A stretch of 64,000 nt of DNA from Agrobacterium tumefaciens str. B6 (GTDB lineage: Bacteria; Pseudomonadota; Alphaproteobacteria; Rhizobiales; Rhizobiaceae). Shown piece after piece: positions 56,668-64,000 of this stretch. The notes under the pieces were generated by a model. That model did not search any database, was not told the DNA's origin, and saw only the letters and a list, made by a program, of their open reading frames with translations. Made by a program: the position numbers and the translations under genes. How positions within the stretch are numbered: position 1 is the first letter of the stretch; the number at the start of each line of letters is the position of its first letter. The stretch is from positions 310,001-374,000 of the forward strand of contig NZ_LMVK01000023.1 in NCBI RefSeq assembly GCF_001541315.1. Direction: 5' to 3'.

Positions 56668-57852
56668 TCAGAGCCTCAGGCCAGCCTCCTTCATCAAGGG
56701 CAGAATGCGCTCGGCGAAATAGTCGAGGTCTTCGCGGAAATCGTAGAAATTGAGCTGAACGCCGTCGATCCCTGCCTTTTTAAGACCGACAAGCTGCTCG
56801 ACCACCTGCTCGGGCGAACCGATGATTTCGATATTACCGCCGAGATTGCGCCCCTGCTTGTGGCGCGCATCGCCGCGTCCGCGCCAGGCATGCGCGTCGC
56901 TATCATAATTATTGGTGGCGAAGGCGCGGGTGCCGGGCTGCGGTTTTCCGGCCTCGATGGCATCGGCATAGGCTATCGCTTCCTTCTCGGTGTCGCGGCT
57001 GACGATGATCGGATTGATGATCGTCTTCACCTGCCGGCCATAGGCTTTGGCGCGGTTCTTGACGGTGGCGACATGATCGGGAAGCGTTTCGAGCGCACTG
57101 TCTATATGCGCACCACCTGGCGAGGTGACGAAAACCAGATCGGAATGACGGGCGGCGAAATCGATACCGGCGGGCGAACCGGTCGCCGTCACCAGCGACG
57201 GGCGGCCGAAGGCGGGCTTCGGCGTGATCCAGCCATTGTTGATCGCCCAGGGATTGAGCTTGCCTTCATAGGAGAAGTTTTCGGTTTCGCCCCACAGGCG
57301 ATGAAGCACATCGAACAATTCTCCGGCCATATCGTAACGCTTGTCATGGTCGATGCGCTGCCAGCCGAACATTTCATGCTCAACGGCGCGGTGGCCGGTG
57401 ACGATGTTGATGCCCCATCGTCCTCTAGCAATGTGATCCAGCGTCGCGCCATATTTGGCGAGATGCAGCGGATGCAGAGGCCCATAGAGCACATGGATGG
57501 TGGAGATCAGCAAAATGCTCTTCGTGACCGCCGCCATGGCGCCGAGCGCAATGAAGCTGTCGAGCGAGGATTCGCCGTCATAACCACCCTTGGGCAGCCA
57601 TTGCGTTCGGCTGAAAGCAATCTCGAAACCAAGCTCTTCCGCACGCTTCACCAGTTCGACGTTGTAATCGAAGGTCCAGCTGTTGCTGGTCGGCAGGCTG
57701 GAAAAATTGATGTCCTGCAGATTGAGGAACAGGCCCAGCATCAGCGGCTGCTTTACCGCGCGGCTGAGCGGGCTGTCCTCGAAATCGGCCGGGCTTTTCA
57801 GTTCAAGACTTTTCAGCTCGGGACCTTCGGGCAATGGAACAGTCAGCGCCAT
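56668..57852 (-). CDS. Luciferase-like FMN-dependent monooxygenase (SfnG/SsuD/RutA group)
   Basis: This 394-residue LLM protein has a ~35-residue N-terminal extension, then LMLGLFLNLQDINFSS, ISTIHVLYGPLHPLHLAKYGATLDHIARGRWGINIVTG and the C-terminal IIGSPEQVVEQLVGLKKAGIDGVQLNF. That pattern is shared by SfnG (dimethylsulfone monooxygenase), SsuD and RutA; the gene neighbourhood favours a sulfur substrate. GGGAG precedes ATG 57852. It overlaps the end of the NAD(P)-binding protein gene by 10 bases. Confidence 0.84.
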   Translation of the reverse strand: MALTVPLPEGPELKSLELKSPADFEDSPLSRAVKQPLMLGLFLNLQDINFSSLPTSNSWTFDYNVELVKRAEELGFEIAFSRTQWLPKGGYDGESSLDSFIALGAMAAVTKSILLISTIHVLYGPLHPLHLAKYGATLDHIARGRWGINIVTGHRAVEHEMFGWQRIDHDKRYDMAGELFDVLHRLWGETENFSYEGKLNPWAINNGWITPKPAFGRPSLVTATGSPAGIDFAARHSDLVFVTSPGGAHIDSALETLPDHVATVKNRAKAYGRQVKTIINPIIVSRDTEKEAIAYADAIEAGKPQPGTRAFATNNYDSDAHAWRGRGDARHKQGRNLGGNIEIIGSPEQVVEQLVGLKKAGIDGVQLNFYDFREDLDYFAERILPLMKEAGLRL

Positions 57853-58739
57853 GTCTTTTCTCCCTCGGAATTTTCGCCCTGCGGGGCGGTCGCCGCCAGC
57901 CGGGCGCGCAGATAATCTTCGACGCCACGGGGCAGTTGGCCCGTAATCTGATGGGTGGTATCGGTGACAGATGCCGCGAGACCTTCGCGGATGAGTTCTC
58001 CGAATTCACCGATCGCCGTCTGTTCAAACGCACCGAGATGGGGCGGAAGGGCCGGGGCGGCATGATGGGAAATCCCGACAGGGCGATGCAGGATACGCGC
58101 CGCGATGCGGGCGATTTCCAGCGCCGTCAGGGCTTCGCCGCCAGTCAGCACAAAAGTACCGGAAACCGGCGCGCTTGATGTCAGGGCGTGAACGGCGACA
58201 TCGGCAATATCATCGGCATCAATGAAGGAGACGGCCGCATCGCCAAAGCGGGCGGGCACATCCTCCCCCTTGCGCAGCGCGGCGACAACGGGCTCCAGCG
58301 CAACCTGCATCCAGGCGTTCGGCCGCAGCACCGCATGCGCGATGCCGCTTGCGGCCAGATGCTGTTCCACCTCTGCATGGGCCGCCCCCGAAATGGAGCG
58401 TGCGGCATTTTTAATGGTCCAGTCGGAACCGGATATTTTCACGATCCGCGACACACCGGCGGAAAGAGCGGCATCGATGACCGCCTTCTGGTCCGCCGCC
58501 AGCGTCTCTCCGATGGGGGAAAGCAGGAACAACCGGTCTATTCCCCGCGCAGCTTCTTTCAGGCTGGCAGGATCGGAAAAATTGCCTTCCGAAATATCGA
58601 CCCTGTCGCCCCAGAGCTTCAGCGCATCTTCTCGCCGGCGGGTCAGCACGCGAACCTCTGCGTGATTTTGCAAAAGACGGCTGACGACCCGTTGCCCGAG
58701 CTTGCCGGTTGCACCTGTCACAAGAATGGTGGATGCCAT
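57843..58739 (-). CDS. NmrA-like NAD(P)-binding oxidoreductase (atypical SDR)
   Basis: The 298-residue protein starts STILVTGATGKLGQRV, with the NAD(P) motif GATGKLG near 9-15, and has the NmrA/QorB-like regions LFLLSP, RIVKISGS and LRPNAWMQ. No clear catalytic tyrosine-lysine pair was identified. Relatives reduce quinones or act as redox sensors. It is 7 bases after the DszB-like gene and is probably part of the same pathway, perhaps as a reductase. Confidence 0.82.
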   Translation of the reverse strand: MASTILVTGATGKLGQRVVSRLLQNHAEVRVLTRRREDALKLWGDRVDISEGNFSDPASLKEAARGIDRLFLLSPIGETLAADQKAVIDAALSAGVSRIVKISGSDWTIKNAARSISGAAHAEVEQHLAASGIAHAVLRPNAWMQVALEPVVAALRKGEDVPARFGDAAVSFIDADDIADVAVHALTSSAPVSGTFVLTGGEALTALEIARIAARILHRPVGISHHAAPALPPHLGAFEQTAIGEFGELIREGLAASVTDTTHQITGQLPRGVEDYLRARLAATAPQGENSEGEKTWR

Positions 58740-58746
58740 GGCTCCC

Positions 58747-59814
58747 TCACTTTCCGGCGCTGTGTTGCGTGGCGTCTTGCAGTAAAGAAAGGGCGCGTGG
58801 ATCAGCCCATTCCTGCACGTCGAAATCTTCGGGGATGAATTTCCATTCCAGCAGGAAATCCTTGAAGTGGCTGAGCGCATCCAGCTCGGTCGGATCGAGA
58901 TCGAGCCTCAGATTGCGATGCACATCCGCCCCATTCGCAGCCAGAACCGCCTCCTCGCTGACGCCGATCTCGCGGGCGATGAAACGCACGGCTTCGGCCG
59001 GATTGTGATTTGCCCATTGGGCGACACGCTGAACCGTAGCCACCAGTTCCGCCACCAGATCGGGCCGCTCATCGGCAAAGGTGGCGTCCACCGTTAAGGG
59101 ACGCGGGGTGCCGTTGTTGATGCGGATTTTCGGATCGGGGTGAAACCCCGTCGACACCACGACCTGCGCGCCGATGAGATTGGCGACGGTGACGCCTTCC
59201 GCTCCCTTGACGAAAAACGCGTCGATCTGGCCCCGGTGCAGCGCTGCAATTTCTTCGCCATAGGGAAGCCGCCGGCGCAGACCGTGAAACCGCTCATCCG
59301 CTGGGCCGAGCAACACCGGTTCTTTAGCCGTGAGATCGACAAGCTCGACCTCCGCGACGGAGAGACCCGAGACCGTCAGCGCCGACACGATGCCCTTGAG
59401 CGATGTGGCGCGCTGGAAATCGATGGTTTCGTTCGGGCGCTTCGGCAAACCGATGCGCCGCCCCTTCAGGTCGCTGCCCTTGCTTATCCCGCTTGCGGGC
59501 AAGGCAATGACGGCCTGGAACTCATCGGTTCTCGTCAGCCCCACCAGCCGGGTTTTCCGGCCACCGGATTTCGCCCAGATCGGCGGGATATTGCCGCCCT
59601 GACGGAAGGACCAGTCCAGACGATGGTCGAAATGGCTCTGGCGAATGGCCGGGTCGGCCGCATCACGAATGGAGGAAACGGAGATGCCATGGGTGGCGAA
59701 ACTTTCCTCAATCCAGCCGAGTTGCGCCGCGATGGAAAGCGGGGTGGGCGCCGGGCAGCGTGTATACCACACGGTTACGGGTTGGGTTACCTGGCGAAGG
59801 GCGGCATCAGCCAT
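58747..59814 (-). CDS. DszB-like sulfinate desulfinase candidate (copy 2)
   Basis: The 355-residue cytoplasmic protein is a paralog of the one at 39628. It has WYTRCPAPTP (Cys20) and SHFDHRLDWSFRQGGN (His61, Arg71, Gly74), with the same internal His-Arg-Gly spacing as Rhodococcus DszB (His60, Arg70, Gly73) and the catalytic Cys in the matching motif. No signal peptide is present. It is the first gene of a minus-strand operon with an SDR, an LLM monooxygenase, an M20 enzyme and a binding protein. GAGGAC precedes ATG 59814. Whether it is an enzyme or a ligand-binding protein needs a test. Confidence 0.75.
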   Translation of the reverse strand: MADAALRQVTQPVTVWYTRCPAPTPLSIAAQLGWIEESFATHGISVSSIRDAADPAIRQSHFDHRLDWSFRQGGNIPPIWAKSGGRKTRLVGLTRTDEFQAVIALPASGISKGSDLKGRRIGLPKRPNETIDFQRATSLKGIVSALTVSGLSVAEVELVDLTAKEPVLLGPADERFHGLRRRLPYGEEIAALHRGQIDAFFVKGAEGVTVANLIGAQVVVSTGFHPDPKIRINNGTPRPLTVDATFADERPDLVAELVATVQRVAQWANHNPAEAVRFIAREIGVSEEAVLAANGADVHRNLRLDLDPTELDALSHFKDFLLEWKFIPEDFDVQEWADPRALSLLQDATQHSAGK

Positions 59815-60171
59815 GGCGTTCGTCCTCGAAATTGCGATCTGAACGGCACGCTACACGTCATGAAATATTTTCTATAGATAAAGTGTACTATTTCAGGTGC
59901 GATTGAGGAAATTCGTTTCCATCTTGTCACGTCTTCACCGGGATGACGGAATATCCTTTCGATGGCGGCCGGATTTCGGGTCGGATTATCGCCCGGACTC
60001 TATCCGCTCTTTAAGTCCACTGCAGCTTGGCTGCCGCTACTGATGAAAGTTTTTCTTCTCCGAGCAGCAAGGATTTTTAACTCGCGGCCCGAACCCCGGC
60101 TGTTACGCTTTCATGCAATTGCACCGGCCAAGGCCGGAAATCCCAGCAGACCGAGAAGAAAAAGTAAAAGC
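59815..60171. promoter_or_regulatory. Divergent promoter region with sulfur palindrome
   Basis: This 357-base gap lies between the DszB-like gene and the plus-strand NtaA-type gene. ATTTTCT-AT-AGATAAA at 59867-59882 lies 53 bases before the DszB-like start and about 290 before the plus gene, and fits the shared sulfur palindrome. The remaining ~290 bases hold no further clear signal; the open frame through them is an extension of the monooxygenase frame. Confidence 0.5.
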
Positions 60172-61479
60172 ATGAGCAAGACCAAACGCCGGCTCAATCT
60201 CAATGTCGGCATCAACACGACCGGATACCTCGCCAACGCCTGGAAATACCGGAGCGGAGATCGGCACGACATCAACGAGATCGGATATTACCGGCGGCTG
60301 ACGGAACTGGCCCACAAGGGCCGTTTTGACGCCGTTTTCCTTTCCGACCATCCCGCATTGCTGACCGACCCGGCAAGCCGGCCGTTTCACACCATCGATC
60401 CGCTCATTCTCTCCACATCACTTGCCGCGCAGGTGCCGGATATCGGCTTTGTGGCAACGATATCCTCCACCTATAACTCGCCCTATAACTTTGCCAGACG
60501 GACCCAATCCATCGATCTCGTCACCGGCGGACGGCTGATCGTCAATATCGTCTCCTCCTTCAATCCCAATGTCGCCGCCAATTTCGGCAACGACCCGCTG
60601 CCGCCGCGCAACGAGAGATATGCCAAGGCCACCGAATTTCTCGATGTCGCGAAAAAACTCTGGTCGAGTTGGGATCCGCGCCGCGAAGGCGAGGTGCCAG
60701 AAGAGCGTTTCTGGGATGCGGCGACGGCCGAAACCATCGATCACGAGGGGCAATATTTCCATGTAAAAGGGCCGCTCAATGTTCCGCGCGGACCACAGGG
60801 GCATCCCGTCATCGCGCAGGCCGGCGCCTCCGAAGGTGGCATCGATCTCGCCGCACGCCATGGCGAGATCATCTATTGCAACATATTGTCCCGGCCGGCG
60901 GGCCAGGCCTTCGGCAAAAAGGTCCGCGACCGCGCTGCCTCCCTCGGCCGCGATCCCTCCGGCATCCGCATCGTTCCCGGCCTCGTTGTCATTCTCGGCG
61001 AGACCCGGGAGGAAGCGTTGCGCAAACACGAGCTATACAGTGGAGCCGGTTCGGAAGACGGGCTGCTGGCGCGTTTCGCCAGGGAAAACGGCATTGATCC
61101 CCGCGATTTTGATCCCGATGCAAAGCTCGATGCAGAGCGTTTCATCCCGGACCAGAACCGGCAGTGGGCGGTGGGCATGGGGCTTGGCCTTTCCGACCTT
61201 TTGACCCACGAAAAGCTCACAGCCCGCGAGGCCGTACGCCGTTCGGAGGGACACCACCGGTTGCTACTCGGCACGCCAGAAGATGTGGCGGATGGCATTA
61301 TCGATCTCTGGCAGGATGGCACGGTGGACGGCTACACCCTGCAGCCGCCGCGCGCGCCAGACGATATTGCTGAATTTGTCGAAAAGGTCGTGCCAGTGCT
61401 GCAGGATCGCGGTGTTTACCCGCGCGAATACGAAGGCGCGACAATACGCGACCGCTATGGCCTGCCCTATCCCGACTGA
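60172..61479 (+). CDS. NtaA/DszA-family FMN-dependent monooxygenase
   Basis: This 435-residue LLM monooxygenase has LNLNVGINTTGYLANAWKYRSG at its start, TGGRLIVNIVSSFNP, VIAQAGASEGG and the EYEGATIRDRYGLPYP tail, as in DszA, NtaA and SnaA. ATG 60172 gives the family start; the long upstream frame is rejected although the ribosome site (AGAAAAAG) is weak. It is divergent from the second DszB-like gene and probably co-regulated through the shared palindrome. Confidence 0.85.
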   Translation: MSKTKRRLNLNVGINTTGYLANAWKYRSGDRHDINEIGYYRRLTELAHKGRFDAVFLSDHPALLTDPASRPFHTIDPLILSTSLAAQVPDIGFVATISSTYNSPYNFARRTQSIDLVTGGRLIVNIVSSFNPNVAANFGNDPLPPRNERYAKATEFLDVAKKLWSSWDPRREGEVPEERFWDAATAETIDHEGQYFHVKGPLNVPRGPQGHPVIAQAGASEGGIDLAARHGEIIYCNILSRPAGQAFGKKVRDRAASLGRDPSGIRIVPGLVVILGETREEALRKHELYSGAGSEDGLLARFARENGIDPRDFDPDAKLDAERFIPDQNRQWAVGMGLGLSDLLTHEKLTAREAVRRSEGHHRLLLGTPEDVADGIIDLWQDGTVDGYTLQPPRAPDDIAEFVEKVVPVLQDRGVYPREYEGATIRDRYGLPYPD

Positions 61480-61485
61480 ATAGGA

Positions 61486-61508
61486 TGTGGCGCAGGTAAA
61501 GCGCCACA
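61486..61508. terminator. Hairpin between convergent monooxygenase genes
   Basis: TGTGGCGC / GCGCCACA forms an 8-bp stem with a 7-base loop after the NtaA-type stop. There is no strong T-run. Confidence 0.5.
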
Positions 61509-61562
61509 CGTCCATCTATCGCCGCTTCCCGCTGGAAGCGGGAGTGGCGGGAACGGGAAATA

Positions 61563-62591
61563 TTATTGGCCGGTCACCACTTTCAAAACGGGCCGCCCGC
61601 CGGAAAGCTGCGGCAGGACGGAAGCGAAATCCGTGACGATCTGGCGATAATCTTCCGGCTGGAACTCATAGGGTAGTTCAAGACGGAACTCCGAGACGAG
61701 CGGCAGAACGGGATCGCGCGACAGTTTCTCCAGAATTTCGTCCGTCGTCCCAACGATATCGGGCAGGAAAAGCGTGCGGCGCGCGCCATGCGCCGTGGTC
61801 GTACGCTTGTCGCGCTCGGCGGCGAATTCCTCGTAACGGCGGCGGGTCGCGGGGCTGGCGCTATCCGTCGGCAGGATCACGCGCCCGAGAGCAACACGCG
61901 GTTGACGCTCATGCGCCCATTCCTGCCGGAAGCGGGCAACGAGAGCAGCCTGCGCAATCAGAAAATCATCGGTATTTTCACCGCTGACGATATTGCCCGT
62001 CAGAAGATTGAACCCTGCCTTGCCCGCCCAGCGGGCGGAATTCTGAGATCCGCCGCCATACCATAACCGATCCGACAACCCTTCGGCGACGGGCCGCAGG
62101 CGCGGCACCTGCGCACCGGCCGCATTGCCCGCTTCCGTCTCGCTGGACAGCGGTTCCGATCTCAGAGCCCTCGCCAGCTTTTCGGCGCGGGCATGGCTGT
62201 AATCCGCATCGGGAACCGTATCGACATAATCCGAAATGAGATGGGCGAAAGGCGGCGCGCCCACGGAAACCCCGACATTCAGCCGCCCACGCGACAACAC
62301 ATCCACGGTGGCCAGATCTTCCGCCAGCCTGAAGGGATTTTCGTAACCAAGCTGAATGACGGCGGTGCCTAATCCGATCCGCTTAGTGCGCTGCGATGCC
62401 GCTGCAAGAAAAGTGGCCGCCGAGGAAACGCCCCGTTCCAGGTGGCGCTGGCGAACCCAGGCGCTGTGATACCCCAGCGCCTCCCCGGCCTCGAAAAGCT
62501 GCAGGGTTTCTTCCAGCCCCTGCGCCGGATCGTCGTCCTGATAATTGCCGGGAACGAGAAAAGCGAAGTGGGAGATATGGGAAAGGGGCAT
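61563..62591 (-). CDS. Luciferase-like monooxygenase (LLM class)
   Basis: The 342-residue LLM protein starts SHISHFAFLVPGNYQDDDP, has LGTAVIQLGYENPFRLAEDLATVDVLSRGRLNVGVS and WYGGGSQNSARWAGKAGFNLLTGN. It is of the alkanal/bacterial luciferase-like type, distinct from both the NtaA and SsuD forms in the window. Its start at 62591 lacks a strong ribosome site. It is convergent with the NtaA-type gene and is the rightmost likely member of the sulfur island. Confidence 0.82.
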   Translation of the reverse strand: MPLSHISHFAFLVPGNYQDDDPAQGLEETLQLFEAGEALGYHSAWVRQRHLERGVSSAATFLAAASQRTKRIGLGTAVIQLGYENPFRLAEDLATVDVLSRGRLNVGVSVGAPPFAHLISDYVDTVPDADYSHARAEKLARALRSEPLSSETEAGNAAGAQVPRLRPVAEGLSDRLWYGGGSQNSARWAGKAGFNLLTGNIVSGENTDDFLIAQAALVARFRQEWAHERQPRVALGRVILPTDSASPATRRRYEEFAAERDKRTTTAHGARRTLFLPDIVGTTDEILEKLSRDPVLPLVSEFRLELPYEFQPEDYRQIVTDFASVLPQLSGGRPVLKVVTGQ

Positions 62592-63024
62592 GGTTGTGCA
62601 TCCGGAAACGAGTGTTGAAGCTCAGCGGCGCAGATGCAGCCATCCTTGTTGCGGGACAGCCGTTCAATGCGGCGCATGCTCACGCAGAATGCATGATGAC
62701 AGGCACGGCTGGCACGGCATGTTCGTTTATAGTCCCGGTAATTGTTGAAAGATCATTGCGCGATTCAATAGTCTACTAAAATTATGGATTAATTCGGTGG
62801 GCATAGGCCGCGCCCACGCGTCCCGTCAGATTTTCTTCTGCGAAGAGATAAAATCTCCCGCACCGCCCTCTCACACCGAAGACCTGTGCAACACCATGCG
62901 CAAATAGCCTTGATTTCCTGCGCCAACATGTAATACAGATTATCATACATGTTGACAAATAGCGCATACATGTATGACATTGCAGCAGCTGCAAACGCTG
63001 CCATACCTGCATGAGGGAGGAATT
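62592..63024. promoter_or_regulatory. Divergent intergenic region between the LLM gene and the enolase-superfamily gene
   Basis: These 433 bases hold TAGT-CT-ACTA at 62769-62778 and, nearer the plus gene, a TTGACA (62952-62957) plus palindromic sequence described separately. A minus-strand open frame across 62782-63291 overlaps the enolase gene and is not supported. Confidence 0.5.
62944..62979. promoter_or_regulatory. Operator-like repeats over a promoter
   Basis: CATACATGT-TGACA (62944-62957) and CATACATGTATGACA (62965-62979) are near-direct repeats; CATACATGTATG (62965-62976) is a perfect 12-base palindrome, and a third AACATGT lies at 62925-62931. A -35-like TTGACA (62952-62957) sits between them. 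This looks like a repressor site for the gene starting at 63025. Confidence 0.5.
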
Positions 63025-64000
63025 ATGATCATCACCGACGTCGAGGTCCGTGTTTTCCGCACGACGACCCGTCGCCACTCGGACAGTGCCGGTCACGCGC
63101 ATCCGGGTCCGGCGCATCAGGTGGAACAGGCCATGCTGACCATCCGCACGGAAGATGGTCAGGAAGGTCATTCCTTCACCGCGCCGGAGATCGTTCGCCC
63201 ACATGTCATCGAAAAATTCGTCAAGAAGGTGCTGATCGGCGAGGATTATCGCGACCGGGAACGCCTTTGGCAGGACCTTGCTCACTGGCAACGCGGCTCG
63301 GCGGCGCAGCTAACGGACCGCACGCTGGCGGTGGTGGACTGCGCGCTCTGGGACCTTGCCGGCCGCAGCCTCGGACAACCTGTATACAAGTTGATCGGCG
63401 GTTATCGCGACAAGGTCCTCGCCTATGGCTCGATCATGTGCGGGGACGAGCTGGAAGGCGGCCTTGCAACGCCTGAAGACTACGGCCGGTTTGCCGAAAC
63501 GCTGGTGAAGCGCGGGTACAAGGGCATCAAGCTGCACACCTGGATGCCGCCCGTCAGCTGGGCGCCGGATGTGAAGATGGACCTCAAGGCCTGCGCGGCC
63601 GTGCGCGAAGCGGTCGGGCCCGATATCCGCCTGATGATCGACGCCTTTCACTGGTATTCCCGCACCGATGCGCTGGCGCTCGGCCGAGGCCTCGAAAAAC
63701 TCGATTTCGACTGGATCGAAGAGCCTATGGATGAGCAGTCGCTGTCCTCCTACAAGTGGCTTTCCGACAATCTCGATATCCCCGTCGTCGGCCCGGAAAG
63801 TGCAGCCGGCAAGCACTGGCATCGCGCCGAATGGATCAAGGCCGGTGCCTGCGATATTCTGCGCACCGGCGTCAACGATGTCGGCGGCATCACCCCGGCG
63901 CTCAAGACCATGCATCTGGCCGAGGCTTTCGGCATGGAATGCGAAGTGCATGGCAACACGGCCATGAACCTGCACGTTGTCGCCGCCACCAAGAATTGCC
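63025..64000 (+). CDS. Mandelate racemase/muconate lactonizing enzyme family protein (partial)
   Basis: The first 325 residues are visible; the rest lies beyond the window. GGGAGGAATT precedes ATG 63025. It has the enolase-superfamily barrel with IKLHT on strand 2 (a K-x-H in place of the usual K-x-K), LMIDAFHWYS and WIEEP as metal ligands, GPES, and a late CEVHGNT histidine. These enzymes abstract a proton next to a carboxylate, as sugar-acid dehydratases or cycloisomerases; the substrate is unknown. Confidence 0.85.
   Translation, partial: MIITDVEVRVFRTTTRRHSDSAGHAHPGPAHQVEQAMLTIRTEDGQEGHSFTAPEIVRPHVIEKFVKKVLIGEDYRDRERLWQDLAHWQRGSAAQLTDRTLAVVDCALWDLAGRSLGQPVYKLIGGYRDKVLAYGSIMCGDELEGGLATPEDYGRFAETLVKRGYKGIKLHTWMPPVSWAPDVKMDLKACAAVREAVGPDIRLMIDAFHWYSRTDALALGRGLEKLDFDWIEEPMDEQSLSSYKWLSDNLDIPVVGPESAAGKHWHRAEWIKAGACDILRTGVNDVGGITPALKTMHLAEAFGMECEVHGNTAMNLHVVAATKNC

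Noticed and set aside
59962..60171. N-terminal extension of the NtaA-type monooxygenase
   Set aside because: Family members start near the LNLNVG segment; the upstream codons lie in the divergent promoter region and look random.
62782..63291. 169-codon minus-strand frame
   Set aside because: It covers the palindromic promoter and the start of a clear enolase-superfamily gene on the other strand.

Overview
The window looks like a piece of a Rhizobiaceae replicon, most likely Agrobacterium/Rhizobium. Coding density is high, GC-rich codons dominate, and nearly every gene is a catabolic enzyme, an ABC transporter or a small regulator. Two copies of a rhizobial-type palindromic intergenic repeat (4708-4815 and 53617-53734) support this. 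No rRNA, tRNA, CRISPR array, phage gene or transposase was seen. Species and replicon are inference.

Region 1 (1-21.5 kb) is amino-compound catabolism. It holds the C-terminus of a hydantoinase B-type protein, an aldehyde dehydrogenase, a tartrate/malate dehydrogenase-like decarboxylating dehydrogenase, a succinate-semialdehyde dehydrogenase, a PuuB-like flavin oxidase, two type II HAD hydrolases around a GNAT protein and a class III aminotransferase, and a complete peptide-type ABC importer ending in a double ATPase. An Lrp/AsnC regulator, a DAO-type oxidase, a three-subunit opine-oxidase/HcnABC-like dehydrogenase and a frameshifted LysR gene follow.

Region 2 (21.5-29.9 kb, minus strand) is a seven-gene operon: two family 3 binding proteins, a permease-ATPase fusion, a GNAT acetyltransferase, an M20 deacylase and two luciferase-like monooxygenases. 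This is the gene set of the Bacillus subtilis ytm (cmo) and yxe (snd) operons for S-alkylcysteine salvage. A cysteine-rich Rrf2 regulator is divergent from it.

Region 3 (30-38.4 kb) carries other sulfur functions: a flavin reductase with a 12-G tract, a short acyl-CoA-dehydrogenase-like protein, two SsuD-type monooxygenases, a YeeE/YedE thiosulfate-type transporter, a periplasmic rhodanese and a possible 65-residue protein.

Region 4 (38.4-62.6 kb) is a Dsz-like organosulfur module. It has two cytoplasmic DszB-like proteins (usually read as sulfonate-binding proteins) that keep the Cys/His/Arg/Gly pattern of the sulfinate desulfinase DszB, two DszC/SfnB-like flavoproteins, two DszA/NtaA-like and two other luciferase-like monooxygenases, one dipeptide-type ABC membrane/ATPase set, three related family 5 binding proteins, an aldo/keto reductase, a second M20 deacylase and a CPHC-containing DUF3088 protein. 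AT-rich palindromes close to ATTTTCT-N2-AGAAAAT precede most of these units and suggest a shared sulfur regulon.

The right end (63.0-64.0 kb) starts an unrelated enolase-superfamily gene with a palindromic operator-like region. Taken together, about 41 kb (21.5-62.6 kb) reads as a sulfur-scavenging island: importers bring in organosulfur compounds, FMN-dependent monooxygenases and desulfinases release sulfite or cysteine, and accessory enzymes process the carbon skeletons.
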